Assembly: GCA_023935145.1 (NCBI GenBank) | Contig: CM043698.1 | Coordinates: forward strand, 64,064,001-64,128,000 | Direction of reading: 5' to 3' | DNA length: 64,000 nt | From: Bretschneidera sinensis | Taxonomy: Eukaryota > Streptophyta > Magnoliopsida > Brassicales > Akaniaceae | Shown: in pieces, positions 1-13,140 of the stretch | Position numbering within the stretch: position 1 is the stretch's first letter | How the letters are laid out: each line of letters opens with the position of its first letter | Position numbers and translations under genes: made by a program | The notes under the pieces: generated by a model | What the model saw: the letters and a program-made list of their open reading frames with translations, nothing else | Databases searched by the model: none | Told to the model about the DNA's origin: nothing

Positions 1-370
1 TAAAAACTTCGACTCATAGTAATTCAAAATAAAAACACATTATCTTATATGAAATTAATATACATATCACATTATCTTCTCCGATTTAACTTTAATATGT
101 AAAAAAAAAATTTAAACTTAAAAAGAAAATTCTAATTAATTTCAAATTCAAATAATATAGTTTATATTACCCAAAAATCATATCTAAACTAATTAATCAT
201 TATCTACAAAAAGAGTTATATATTCAAAACTCTAATTCTAAATTCTAAATAAAAATACATTATCTTATATGAAATTAATAGATTAAAATTAAAATATATA
301 TCACATTATCTTTTCTAATTTAACTTTAATCTGCAGAAAATAAAGTTTAAGACTAATTTACTATTATCTC
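1..370. repeat. AT-rich tandem repeat of about 200 bp, block 1
   Basis: Two partial units share the phrases 'attatcttatatgaaatt', 'atcacattatctt' and 'atttaactttaat', seen near 40-110 and 265-345. The same unit recurs several times in block 2 (8,840-9,336 and 10,520-10,700). No coding potential is visible. Confidence 0.6.
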
Positions 371-2235
371 ATAACGAAAATACCGATTGAAAGTTAATTT
401 TATTCTTATCTCAAATCATACTCATTTCAACACTATTATAAATAGAACTTATGCAACTTTAAACTCTTTTACTAACAAATTATCATATAAGTCTTATAGT
501 CATCATTTTTTTTTAAAATTATTGTGTTTATTTATTTTTAAGAGATCAATTTACTGTCACAATTACACTAACTTTACTTCAGTATTTTATTGATCATTTA
601 TTCTTGAATTGTATTGTAGCTATCTTTTCTATGTGTACAAGTTAATTTCATCACATATATTTACTTGAATTTTATTTACAATTCATATTACACAGAAAAA
701 TTTTGGCTTTTGACTACATATTGTTGCTTTCCCTTTATTTTGGTATAATTTTCTCTTTTTTATTTTATAATATAGTTGTTTCTATGTGCCTTTATTTTTT
801 TTAATTGCAATAATTGTATTTCTCATACTTATTTGGAGATTGACTAAATTGTGTTTTTTTTTAAAATTCATTTTTACATGTAACTCATAATGCCTCCTCT
901 AGCTTTGCATAACTCATGGATGTATAGTTCGAGATTTGAAATTGGCAATGAACCGTTAATAGCAATGAAGAGATTTTTTTAGCTGGTCTTTTTTATTGAC
1001 TTTTAGTTGTTACTAATTAAGATAATACTTCTACCATTCTTTAAGCAAATCTATAAATAAAAATGTTCGATTGGGTTTGCTACTTCAACAGTAGTTTTTG
1101 GGTTTTTTTTTCCTATATGTTAATTTTCCGTTTATAAGAACTTTGATATGTTAAGTACTTTGTTAATGGAATTTTCAAGTGTTGAAGCAAAAATAAATTA
1201 AATATTATACTTATCAATAAAATTTTAAAAATGATTTAATAAATATTTTTTGATTTGATATTTAGATAAATAATAAGCCATCCATGTTCTTAATATTATT
1301 TAATGAGACTATGAATTAAACAAACTAAATTTGATTCGCATTATGATGTTGGAGTTTGATTCAACGACAATAATGAAAGTGATCAAATATATATAATTAA
1401 CAATTCTTATTTTTACATGAATATCATTAATGATGTTAGAGGTATTATGAAAAATATTTTCTATTTGTTGCAATCAGATTCGTAGAACTACCAATATGGT
1501 GGTTGATGGTCGAAAATGCAAGTTTTCATGAGAATGTTTTGTGGTGTATTATGCTTTTGGTTTGTAAAGAACATTGTGTACTCTTGTATTTTGTTGGATA
1601 ATGTTAAGATTTTTTATAAAACAAATTATATACGCACACATCTCAACATGGAGGTATTAAACCTAACAATAGTTTATGTAGCAATAAATTTGTGGTAGTT
1701 TAAGAGTAAAAGATATATGTAAACATGACAATGCCCACATAGCATACAGTGACCAAAATGTATACATGAGCACTTTCTATTTTTCAATTTTACTAATATG
1801 AATATCTTAGGGTTTTTTTTTTTTTTTATATAGAAACGGAAGTGTTAACTGTCAGATAAATTTTATCAATAAAGTTTTTTATTTAAATTTAAATTTCAAA
1901 TCTATTTTATCTTACACAAGATCCAACTCTAATTATCATATAAATTTTGTCAAAATTTTTTTATTGTCTATTTCAATTTCAAATAATTGTATCCCACACA
2001 AGGGTTAATCATATATAATCATTATCTTATTAAAGAATTCATATGCATTCAAAACTCTTATTATTTAAAATTTAAAACTCTATTAATTTTTCTATCAAAA
2101 AAATTAATTTTACTGGTACCAAATAAGTGTAGCGTGTTAGCTTTTTTCCTAATATAAGTAAGATTCGTTTTCATAAATCTTTTCTCATATGATCGTAATT
2201 GATATAAATAAACCTTTTGGATAAAAACATAAGTT
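371..2235. other. AT-rich intergenic sequence, no gene seen
   Basis: Very AT-rich sequence with only short chance reading frames. It is duplicated at 10,730-12,612, and short indels between the two copies break every reading frame, which argues against a conserved protein. No RNA gene or transposon end was recognised. Confidence 0.6.
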
Positions 2236-2254
2236 TTGAGATGATATAAGATCA

Positions 2255-3580
2255 AATATATATTAAAATATACAAAATATGAATATAATGAGAAAATAAA
2301 AAATGTTTAGAGATATATATAAAGTTAGTAGATAAATACAAAATAAGATAAGCTAAATATTGAAATATATAAAATTTTAATATACTGAGTAGATACAAAA
2401 TTTGAATGTAATGAGAAGATAAAAAAACTAAGAAATATAAATAAAGCTAATAGATAAACAAATGCTCTGATAAAAAAAAATAATTACAAAGCTAATAGAT
2501 AAAACATACTCTTAATATAGTAAGGGAAAAAAAGCTAATAGATATTGATCAAGGTAATAGAAAAAAATAACAAAATTTTTATTATGAAATAAGTTATAAG
2601 TTTGAATATTGAAATATACACCAATAAGGAGATAAAAAAGCTAATAGATATTGTTAAGCCTATTTGTTAGATGAAGTAAGTTTGATATTGAAATATACAA
2701 AATTTGATTATAATACGAAGATAAAAAATCAAATAGATATAGATAAAAAAATATAGCATTTTAATGATGAAATAAGATAAACTGAATATTGAAATATACA
2801 AAATTTTAATATAATGTGGAAACCAAAAAAGTTAATAGATAAATAAAAATGTTTTGATAAAAATTTTAAATATAATGAGTTGTTGAAAAGCCATTAGATA
2901 AAAAAAAAAAAAAAAAGTCCTCAGAAAAAAAAAAGCTTATAGAAAAAGCCATGATTTTAAAAATAAAATAACATAAGTTTAGATAATGAAATATATAAGT
3001 CATGATTTTTTTTAAAAAAAAGCTAATAGAAAAAATCAAGTTTTTAAAATAAAGTAAGATAAGTTTATTTATTGAAATATATAAAAATTGAATATATTGA
3101 GGTGATAAAGGCCTGGTTTGGGTAATACTTTAAGTGGTGATTAATCAACTTTGGCAAAAGAGTTGATAAATACTGACAAAAATAAGAGATTTTTAAGATG
3201 AAATATGATAATTTGTATATTGATATACAAATTTTGAATACAAAACTAATAGATATAAATGTTGAAATATTAAGATGAAATAAGATAGATTGAATATTAA
3301 AATATACAAAATTTTATTATAATGAGTAGAAACAAAATTTAAATATACTGAGGAAATAAAAAGGTTAATAGATTAAAAAAAAACGCACTGATAAAAATTT
3401 GGATATAATAACCAGTTGAAAAGTTGTTAGATAAAAAATGTTTTGATTATAATAATGAGAAAAAGTTAATAAATATAGATAAATCCAATAAAAATACAAG
3501 ATTTTAAGATGAAATAAGTTAAGTTTAAATATTGAAATACACAAAATTTAAATATAATAGTGAGAAAAAATTTAATATAT
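2255..3580. repeat. Degenerate AT-rich tandem repeat (GCTAATAGATA family)
   Basis: Phrases such as 'gctaatagata', 'gaaataagataag', 'attgaaatatacaaaatt' and 'aatataatgagaagataaa' recur about every 80-130 bp in variable order and with many indels. They look like an old decayed minisatellite. The array lies inside the ~2.6 kb of block 1 that is missing from block 2, so it was either gained in block 1 or deleted from block 2. Confidence 0.6.
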
Positions 3581-4580
3581 ATATTGATAAAATATGTGAT
3601 TAGTATATTTATTTAATGGATGTTTCATTAGCAAAAAAAATAAATAATACATATTATTTTAATCAAAATTAAATATATCATGAATATTTTTGTCTTTAAG
3701 AATATTTACTTTATAAATATATATCCATAATAATCTCAATTTTAGCAATTATTTCATAAAAGTCTTACCATCTGCTTCAATTTTTGTAACTATCTCTTAA
3801 AATTCTAAAGAATTTTTTTAATTTTAAATATTAAACTTAATCAAATTAATTTAGAATATTCTAAAACGTATGTTCCAAATTGGCATACTTAAATTTATAT
3901 ATATTAAAATTAACTAAATTTTATTTCAGATATTAAAAAAAATAAAAACTAAATAGGTGCTATTTCAATCAAAACTAAACTAAATATTATTATATTAGAA
4001 AAAACAGTTAGTATCTTGGATGACAAATACATCATCAATCATAATGATTGGTGCACACTGCAAGAGTAAAAATGGCGTGATAAATGATTCTAAGAGAGAA
4101 GATAGTTATATGCAGGTCTAAAACAACACAAAATTTATCACCAAAATTATTTTAATTCTGTTATGATCAATATAATGCCACATAAGGGGAGGAAACGGGT
4201 ACTATTTTTGTAGCAAGCACTATTGCATGGATATTTAGACAACAAAAAAATAAGGTTTTAAATTAAAAATATATAAATATCTCCCTTTCTCTTTTAAAAA
4301 TAATTTTTTTATTTAATTACAGTTTTTTTTATCACATTTTGTTTTCATGAACAAAATATTCACAGCTAATAGTAAAAATTATCTAAATTTAAGGTATTTT
4401 TTTTTCATATGAAAAAACTGACTTTACATGGAAATTATATAGCCCTAATATAAAATACTCACAAATTACCTCATGTATAAAACTTTTTATCTTATTAGAA
4501 AAGTATAAATCTTCTCCTAACAAGTGTTTTTGTGTAAATCTACATTTTTTCATATTACCGAAAACAACATCACCACAGAG

Positions 4581-4640
4581 CTGAAAATGACAAGATCTAC
4601 AGAACCGTTGCCGAAAATGACAAGATCTACAGAACCGTCA
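4581..4640. repeat. Two-copy 30-bp direct repeat
   Basis: Units 4,581-4,610 and 4,611-4,640 share 'gaaaatgacaagatctac' and the following 'agaaccgt', and differ only at their ends. The rest of 3,580-5,310 is AT-rich with no gene or transposon end seen. Confidence 0.75.
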
Positions 4641-5313
4641 AACCACGGAGGAGTAACTTCGCCACAATCAACCACACATGTCCCTCGCATTGTCGGTGCG
4701 TGAAAATTGATTCTTCGTCACTCATTTTTTCAGTAATGAACAGAGAAAAAAAATTAAAATGCCTCAAAAAAAATCTTTACTTTGATGATATGTCAAAAAA
4801 GAGTCAGAATTATTGTGGTAAAAAGGGTTTAGATTTGTGCCTAAGTGGGCAAGTTAGTATGTTCTTAAAATACATATTTATATTTACAGTTTACTATGTC
4901 TATATACGTCGCCGCTACTAACAAAATTTTATGGATTCACCACGGGTCGGTTCTGTATATGCGTGAGCTTAGCTCAACAATTGCATATCACATCAAATAA
5001 GAATAATGTCTCGATTTTAATTTAAATATCGTTTCAATAAAATAAAATAAAAAGGAGAGAAACTTTATCGTTCATTTATACTATTTTAATCCTTAATTAG
5101 TCTTAGTCTCACCACGAATTAAGACAAATTTTTGGGTATTTAAATCAATATCACTTAAATCTATTTAAGACAAAAATATCTTAAACCACTTTTAAGTGAT
5201 ATTGATTTAAACATGCTTAAATCAGAACGCAAACGTCGTCTATATATAAAAAAAATTTCTTTAAGCTCCATTTAAACATTACCCAAACAGTGCCTAAGCC
5301 AAGCAACTTCTGC

Positions 5314-5321
5314 TATAAATA
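5314..5321 (+). promoter_or_regulatory. TATA box of defensin A
   Basis: TATAAATA lies 75 bp before the start codon of defensin A. The surrounding sequence is nearly the same at 13,062 before defensin B, so the core promoter was copied with the gene. Confidence 0.7.
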
Positions 5322-5395
5322 GTCCCTTATCACCAGTGCTTCGTCATAGCCAAAAGAAAACGTTGCTTAGAAAGAAAAAAAAGTGACAGTAAGGT

Positions 5396-5949
5396 ATGGC
5401 TAAGAGTACTCTTAAATCTGTGTACTTCTTTGCAGTCTTCTTCATCCTACTCCTGCTTGTAGTGGGTAAGTAGCTAGTACCCCTACTACTATAATATAGC
5501 ATTCTTGCTCTACTTGTTGTAATTAATTTTGGTCAACTAAAATTGTACTCCTACGTTTTTTTTCATAAACTAATGTGATGTATAGTTTTAAATGCATGTC
5601 GTGTGTCACATAATTCATGCAATATTATGGTATTAAATGCATTCATATAATAGTTAATTTGTAAAATATATATAATTCCCGTTGCACATGCTGCAGATAT
5701 GGCTAGATTTAACAGAAAATTAATCGATTAATCTGTAATTAATTTGTTTAATTAGCAGAAATACCGATATCAGCTGAGGCAAAGCTGTGCCGGGTGCGTA
5801 GCAAGACATGGTCAGGGATTTGTGGCATATCGAAACATTGTGACAACCAATGCAGGAACATGGAGGATGCAGAACACGGCGCTTGCCATCGATTTGCATG
5901 CTTCTGCTACTTCAAATGTCACGAAATAAATAATTCCTGTGTTTGTTAA
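5396..5949 (+). CDS. Plant defensin-like secreted peptide A
   Basis: Two exons, 5,396-5,465 and 5,759-5,949, joined by a GT-AG intron in phase 1, give 86 residues. Exon 1 encodes a Lys-Ser start and a long hydrophobic stretch typical of a secretory signal peptide; the signal continues into the first residues of exon 2. The mature part begins near KLC and carries the RSKTWSG and HCDNQC motifs of the plant defensin (gamma-thionin) family. Such peptides are secreted and usually antifungal. All eight family cysteines can be placed. Two features are odd: the loop between cysteines 5 and 6 is four residues shorter than in copy B (a 12-bp difference), and the reading frame runs nine residues past the usual last cysteine, adding two more cysteines. 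The family assignment is firm; whether this version folds and works is unknown. Confidence 0.88.
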
Positions 5950-7020
5950 TTAGGTCTTCGTGATGGCAAAGAAAAGCATAGAAAAAATCCCTTGATCTAA
6001 AAGAAACTAAAAGCTAATTAAGCTAGCTAGTTATCACTAGCAGCAACTTTGCTGCAGTTAAATAAGGACATGATCACTTGATCAGTACAATTTGGACAGT
6101 TTGTTTGTATGTTGTTGTGATATTTAAGCTTAATTTCAATAAAATATCTATGCTTTGCCACTAAAAGACTGTTTATAAATAATATTCTCATAACCATATA
6201 TACTTAATTATATGAATTATAGCTGGATCGCATGACCATCTGTGGGTGCTTTGAGGGGGAAATGTATATGAATTATAGTGCTGATCACAAACAACTGGCA
6301 GTTTGGCACCTAGATATATCAAAACATGCAACTTCATTCAGTAGGAGAAAAAAGGTGTATGAAAGAAGAAAAAAAAGTGAGAAGGAAAAATAAAAGAATT
6401 AAAAAATAAGAAGGTTGATTTTTTCTTTTATGTAAGTGTTTAATTAGTAAAAAAGATGAAAAACTAAGAGAACAAAAACATAGTTTTCTCTTACATTTTT
6501 TTTTCCTTTGCAGAGGCATCATGGAATGATTTTTTTTTATTATAAATAATTGAATGAATTTCAATAGAGTGAAAAAGTATAATGAGCAATTTTACCATTA
6601 TATCTTTTATGATGTTAATGAATTTTATAATAAATGATTAAATGAAAATTAATTAGTAAGTTGATGGTTTTATTTTTTTATTTTTTAAATACTAATTTTA
6701 GATGGTTATGATTTATACATTAAAAAAAATCATTACTTATAATTTTTTATTCTCTTGCGTACCAAGCACATGTACCATCAAAGTACACATGAAATACAAA
6801 TTTAATAATGACTTTTTTGGGACGAGAGAAAATGAAAAAGGTGGTGATAAATGACAAATTGTTAAGACATAGGCAATTTTTTTAATTGACAAAATTACCA
6901 TTTTTCAAATTGAATCTAGACTGGATACATAACACGAAATCAAATCAGCCACAATTGCTGGCACCTCCTCAAGCCAAAATTAATATAGGGACGTCGCATA
7001 TATATAGATAATGGTGCAAG
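5950..7020. other. 3' flank of defensin A, no gene
   Basis: The likely 3' UTR contains AATAAA-like signals near 6,139. The sequence matches 13,700-14,940 behind defensin B, including 'tgtgggtgctttgaggg'. Short reading frames here are not shared between the two copies. Nothing else is seen. Confidence 0.6.
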
Positions 7021-8343
7021 CAAGGGAAACAAAAAGATTTGGAAACACTTCTAAGAATATTAATATTCCTATAACCCTTTTGTTAATGTAGCATCAATTA
7101 TATCTTTATAAATATGAGTGGACACTTTATCTCTTTTTAAAATCAAAAGAGAAATATTATATTTTCCCAAAACATTTTCTCTTTAATTATTTTGGTATCT
7201 ATTTCCATGTGATTTCTACACAATTTTTTCTTTTTTTTTCCATCTATATTTTCAACCATTGCCACAACTTCAATTTCGCAAGGTAAACAAAAAGAATTAG
7301 AAACACTTCTAAAAACATTAATATTCTTGTAACCCTTTTGTTAATGCCACAGCGATTATCTCTTTATAAATATGAGAAAACTTCTATCTCTTTTTAAAGT
7401 CAAATGAGTAATATTTTATTTTGCCAAAATGCTCTCTTTAATTATTCTAGTATCTATTTCTATATGATTTCTACACAATTTTCTTTTTTTTTCATCTATA
7501 TTTCAACCATTGCCACAACTTCAATTTCGCAAGGGAAACAAAAAGAATTAGAAAAACTTCTAAAAACATTAATATTCCTATAACCCTTTTGTTAATGCCA
7601 CAGTAATTATCTCTTTATAAATATGAGAAAATTTTTACCTCTTTTTAAAATCAAATGAGCAATATTTTATTTTTCCAAAATACTCTCTTTAATTATTTTG
7701 GTATCTATTTCTATTTGATTTGTACCAGTGTATAAAAATGTGGTTTCTGGGGGCGTTCGGGGCATGCTCAAAGGCGATATGGTTCGAAAACGTCCTAAGA
7801 CGTGAAAACTTGGACGCTCCTGCCGCTGGACGTTCGTTTTTTGGGTCTGGTCGTTCACTCAAACCATAGACATACATCTTTGACGTCCCGGGCGTACGCC
7901 CATTGAATTATTTTTTTTAAAACCAATAAACTCAAAAACAATGTTGTTTTGGCTAAACTTAAATCAGCCTCATTTAACCAAAACGACGCCGTATTGATTA
8001 TCCCTTAATGTCTGTCTAAAGCCCCATTTAACCTAAACGGGACCCTTACCCGTTTAGGGATTTCTTCTTCTCTGAAGCCCTCCGTGTCTGTCTCACTGGT
8101 CCTTACCCATTTTGAGAGCTTGAGAGTAGTTGCAGGCCTTTAAGTAGCAATTAGATATTACATATTCTGTATACAAGTTTATCACCTCATATGCAGATTC
8201 TTTTTTTGTTGAAAATCTGAGTTAGATAAAACAACTAAAGTAGAATTTACACCAACACTCTCGTCACTAAAAACATTGATTTATACACAATTTTCTCCTT
8301 TTTTTTCATCTATATTTTCAACATTGCCACAACTTCATTTTCC
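7021..8343. repeat. Three tandem copies of a ~252-bp unit
   Basis: Units start at 7,021, 7,279 and 7,530, each with 'aaacaaaaaga' followed by 'acccttttgttaatg', 'tctttataaatatgag' and a closing 'attgccacaacttca'. Unit lengths are 258, 251 and, once the insertion at 7,726-8,276 and its target duplication are removed, about 253 bp. A fourth unit starts at 8,344 and stops almost at once. No gene is seen. Confidence 0.85.
7726..8276. mobile_element. Mutator-like non-autonomous insertion, 551 bp
   Basis: It sits inside the third ~252-bp unit, so units 1 and 2 show the empty site. The flanks TGATTTGTAC (7,716-7,725) and TGATTTATAC (8,277-8,286) are an imperfect 9-10 bp target duplication, as expected for Mutator-like elements. 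The interior is GC-richer than its surroundings and shares 'tggacgttcg', 'gggcgt' and 'aaaacgacg' type phrases with the element at 9,337-10,519, so the two belong to one family. The termini are only weakly inverted. No transposase is present. Confidence 0.6.
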
Positions 8344-8754
8344 TAAGGGAAACAAAAAGAATTCAATCATACTACATAGATGATTGATTACAGAGTATTC
8401 ATCGTTCTTTGATGGCATTACCACCACACTAACAATAACTTAATTACGTTTTATTTTGGTTCATGTATGAATCTTTGTGCAGGAATTTAAACCATGTATT
8501 AAAAATGGGTAAAAATTTCGCACTCATATTTATAAAGATATAAATAATTAACTTCAAGTTAGAGTTTCAGTTTAATTATTAGAGAAATTATATGTACAGC
8601 CAAGCGGGTGTAATAATATATATGCTACTGTAGCAAAGTTCCAGGGCCAGATCCACACTGGACAGTGAGGTCATCCACTCTCATTTAATTATTTTTTAAA
8701 TTAATATTATACACATTTTTAAAATTATCTCATTAAAATAATTAATTTTCCTTC

Positions 8755-8781
8755 ATATATATATATATATATATATATATA
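8755..8781. repeat. (AT)n microsatellite
   Basis: A 27-bp run of alternating A and T. The surrounding 8,344-8,840 is non-coding with no gene seen. Confidence 0.95.
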
Positions 8782-8839
8782 AGTAGAACAATTCCAACGC
8801 GCCACATAAGCAATGATGTGAACGCTGACATGGACTCTA

Positions 8840-9336
8840 ATTTTATAAAAATAGAAATTTACTTGATTTCAAATTCAAATAATGTAGTCTTACCCAAAAT
8901 TCATATATAAACTAATTAATCATTATCTACAAAAGAGTTATACATTTAAAACTCCAATTTATCTCAATTCTAAATAAGAAAAATACATTATCTTATATGA
9001 AATTCATGTATTTAAATTAAAATAAAAATCACATTATCTTCTCCAATTTAACTTTAATATGCAAAAACTTTTAAAATAAAAATTTACTTAATTTCAAATT
9101 CAAATAATATACCCAAAAATCATATCTAAACTAATTAATCATTATATAAAAATACATTCAAAACTCCGACTCATCTTAATTCTAAATAAAAACAAATTAT
9201 CTTATATGAAATTAATAAATTTAAATTAATATACACATCACATTATCTTTTTCAATTTAACTTTAATATGCACAAAAAAAAACTTAAAAAAGAAGAATTT
9301 ACTTAATTTCAAATTCAAATAATATCGTTTATCTTA
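8840..9336. repeat. AT-rich tandem repeat of about 200 bp, block 2
   Basis: Two or more units carry 'caaattcaaataat', 'ctaattaatcattat' and 'cacattatctt'. They are homologous to 1-370 and continue after the insertion at 10,520-10,700. Block 2 holds more units than the visible part of block 1. Confidence 0.65.
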
Positions 9337-10519
9337 GTGCTTTAAAGGGCGATTTTGGGACGCGCCTCAGGGTGTTTGGGGCAAAAATACCTCAGGTCGT
9401 GAATCATTGGACGAAAGTACTCTGGAACGTTTGTTTTTCGGGCGTCTGGGCATACACCCAGTGCTATTTTTTTTTTTTTTTTGCTCCTACACCTCAAAAC
9501 GACGTCGCACCATCTTTGTAATTTCGCGAAGTTTCTAAAGGTCCAATTCAATTTCATAATAGATCAGTATGTGATAGATGAAAACATTGAGGCTATGAAA
9601 ATCTTGGGGTTTATTGGAGTTACCTATGGATAGGGAGCTGCCCATCTACCGCCCCCATCACCCACCGCAAAGCTGCTGCACCACGGCGACCCATTGCCCA
9701 CCACAAAGCTGCAGCACCATAGTGATGATCAAGCGAACAACCCCACGGGTTTGAGCAAGCTCATGGGTCCGTCCCTATTGACGGCCGACACTCCTCTGTG
9801 TGTTGATGAGAAGCTTACGGAAATATCACATTTTGTGGTTGAATCAATTGAAATTTTAGTAAATGGGCTTTATGCAAAAAAAAAAAATTGGAGAAAGTAG
9901 TTTTATTAGTGGGATTTCAATTTTCAATCATGAAGCTTGCTGTGCAAATTGAAGAGCTGACTGAGTCAAACTTTTTGGTGGCATCGAATGAGAATTTTGT
10001 ATATGGGCTTTATGCAGTACAATCCATAGCAAGTGAGCATATTAATGGGATTTTATGTCCCATTAAAAAAAATTAAAAATTGTGAATACCTTGTCATCAT
10101 TTTTTTTTTTTTATGTTTGTTGGAATTTGAAACGTGTTTGTATCTTATGATGAATAGATTAGTCAATTTGAAAATTAGAATTTAGCTTTTAGAGTGTGAT
10201 TTGTGATTTATTGATGAAAGATGAGATGTATGTAAATTTGTTATATTATTGTAAGTGTGTAAACAACAACTACTTAGCATTGTATTTGTGATGTTAACGT
10301 GTGTTTGTGAAATATTTTGATAAATATTCATTCATAGGTCTTGAGTTAGTAAAGTTTATTGATAATTAATTTATGTATATTATTTAAATTTTTTAGTATT
10401 TTTATAATTTAATTAATATTATTTTATTCAAAACGCTCCAACATTTTAAAAGGGTCACGCCCCAACATCTCAGGCTTACACCTCGCCTCACCCAACGCCC
10501 TCACCTCTAAAAACACTGA
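9337..10519. mobile_element. Mutator-like non-autonomous element, 1,183 bp
   Basis: A perfect 9-bp target duplication TTTATCTTA (9,328-9,336 and 10,520-10,528) interrupts a sequence that is continuous in block 1 near 165. The ends read GTGCTTTAAAGGGCG and, reverse-complemented, TCAGTGTTTTTAGAGG, a weak inverted repeat. The 9-bp duplication points to the Mutator superfamily. The interior has a GC-richer core (9,640-9,800) unlike the AT-rich surroundings, which could be captured host sequence, but I recognise no protein in it. The insertion post-dates the segmental duplication. Confidence 0.7.
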
Positions 10520-10528
10520 TTTATCTTA

Positions 10529-13061
10529 CCCAAAAACCATATCTAAACTAATTAATCATTGTCTACAAAAAGAGTTATACATTCAAATCTCCGATTCTTA
10601 ATTCTAAATAAAAACACATTATCTCATATGAAATTAATATACTTAAATTAAAATATATATATCACATTATCTTTTCTAATTTAACTTTAATCTGCAGAAA
10701 AAAAAAATAAAGTTCAAGACTAATCTACTCTTCTCATAACGAAAATACGGATTGAAAGTTAATTTTATTTTTATCTCAAATCATACTCATTTTAACACCA
10801 TTATAAATAGAACTTATGCAACTTTTAACTCTTCTACTAACAAATTATCATATTATTCCTATAGTCATCATTTTTTTTTAATTATTGTGTTTATTTATTT
10901 TTAATTATTGTATTTTTAAGAGATCCATTTATTGTCACAATTGCACTAGTTTTACTTCAGTATTCTATTAATCATTTATTCTTGAATTGTATTGTAGCTA
11001 TATTTTCTAGGTGTGCAAGTTAATTTCATCATATATATTTATTTAAATTTTATTTCCAATTCATACTACATAGAAAAAAATTTGGCTTTTGACTGTATAT
11101 TGTTGCTTTCTCTTTATTTTGGTATAATTTTCTCTTTTTTATTATATAATATAGTTGTTTTTAAGTGCCTTTATTTTTTTTTTTTGAATTGCAATCATTG
11201 TATTTTTAATACTTATTTGGAGATTGACTAAATTGTTTTTTTTTTCTTCATTTTTACAGGTGACTCATACTGCCTCCTCTAGCTTTGCATAACTCATGAA
11301 TGTATAGTTCGAAATTTGAAATTGTCAGTGACATTAACAGCAATGAAGAGACTTTTTTAGTTGATCCTCTTTATTGACTTTTAGTTGTTGCTAATTAAAG
11401 TAATACTTCTATCACTCTTTAAGTGAATCTATAGATAAAAATGCCTGATTGGGTTTGGTACTTCAACGGTGGTTTCGGGTTTTTTTTTCCTATATTTTAA
11501 TTTGCTCTTTATAAGAACTTTGATAAGTTAAGTACTTTGTTAATGAAATTTTCATGTTTTGAAGTACGAAAATAAATTAAATATTATACTTATCAATAAA
11601 ATTTTAAAAAATGATTTAATAAATATTTTTTTGATTGGATATTTAGATAAATAATAAGTCGTCCATGTTCTTAATATTATTTAATGAGGTTATGAATGAA
11701 CAAACTAAATTTGATTCACATTATGTTGTTGGAGTCTAATTCAATGATAATAGTGAAAGTGATCAAATATATATAATTCACAATTCTTATTTTTATAAAA
11801 ATACCATTGATGAGGTTAGAGGTATCATGAAAAATATTTTATATTTGTTGCATTCATGTTCGTAGAACGACCGATACAGTGGTTGATGGGTTGGCCAAGC
11901 TAGCGACTTTAAATGAGAAAAAGAAAGTTTTCATAAGAATGTTTTGTAGTGTATTATGCTTTTGGTTTGTAAAGAACATTGTGTACTCTTATTTGGTTGA
12001 ATAATGTTAAGATTTTCTATAAAAAAAAATTACATACGCAAGCATCTCAACATGGAAGCATTAAACTTAACAATAGTTTAAGTAGCAATAAATTCGTGGT
12101 AGTTTAATGGTAAAAGATACATGTAAACATGACAATGGCCATATAGCAGATAGTGATGTAAATGTATCCATAAACACTTTCTATTTTTTCAATTTTACTA
12201 ATATAAACATTTTAGTTTTTTTTCTCATAGAAACTGAAGTGTTAACTTTAAAATAAATTTTATAAGTAAAGTTTTTTTTATTTAAATTTAAATTTCAAAT
12301 ATATTTTATTTTACATAATATCCAATCTTAATTATTATATAAATTTTGTCAATTTTTTTTATTGTCCACACAAGGGTTTATTTGATATAATCATTATCTT
12401 ATTAAAAACTTCATATGCATTCAAAACTCTTGTTATTTAAAATTTAAAACTCTGCTAATTTTTCCTCTCGAAAAAAAGTTAATTTTACTAGTATCAAATA
12501 AGTGCAGTATGTTAGTTTATTTTCCTAATATAAGTAAAATTTGTTTTCATAAATCTTTAATAATCTGATTGTAATTGATATAAATAAACATTTTAGATAA
12601 AAAAAAACATAGTTAAGATTTGTGCCTAAGTGGACAACTTAGTATTTTCATAAAAATATGTATTTATATTTACAGTTTACTATGTCTATATATGTCGCCC
12701 CTACTAACAAAATTTTATAGATTTACCGTTGATCGATTCTCTGTATGTGTGAGCTTAGCTCAACAATTGAATCTCACGTTAAATAAGAACAATATCTCGA
12801 TTTTAATCTAAATATCGCTTCAATAAAAATAAAAAAAGGAGAGAAACCTTATCGTTTATTTATACTATTTTAATCCTTAATTAGCGTTAGCCTCACCACG
12901 AATTAAAGCAAATTTTTAGTATTTAAATTAGTACTACTTAAATCCATTCAAGATAAAAATACCTTAAACCACTTTAAGTGAATTTACATCACTATATATA
13001 AAAGTTTTTTTAAGCTTCATTTAACATTACCCAAACAGCACCTAAGCCAAGCAACTTCTGC
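10529..13061. other. AT-rich intergenic sequence of block 2, no gene
   Basis: Homologous to 171-2,235 and then 4,827-5,313. It contains only short frames that are not conserved between the two copies. Nothing else is seen. Confidence 0.6.
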
Positions 13062-13070
13062 TATAAATAG
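13062..13070 (+). promoter_or_regulatory. TATA box of defensin B
   Basis: TATAAATAG lies 71 bp before the start codon, in sequence nearly identical to the defensin A promoter. Confidence 0.7.
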
Positions 13071-13140
13071 GCCCTAATCCCATCGCTTCGTCATAGCCAA
13101 AAGAAAACATTGCTTAGAAGAAAAAAAGTGAAGGCAAGAA

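Larger units (their letters stand above)
1..7020. repeat. Segmental duplication, block 1 (with defensin A)
   Basis: This block is a diverged copy of roughly 9,150-14,970 in the same orientation. Matching stretches include 171-2,235 with 10,526-12,612, and 4,827-6,990 with 12,615-14,940. The match covers the defensin promoter, both exons, the intron and the 3' flank. Block 1 carries about 2.6 kb (2,236-4,826) that block 2 lacks, and block 2 carries a transposon (9,337-10,519) that block 1 lacks. The left edge lies outside the window. The comparison was made by eye, so percent identity is not given. Confidence 0.85.
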
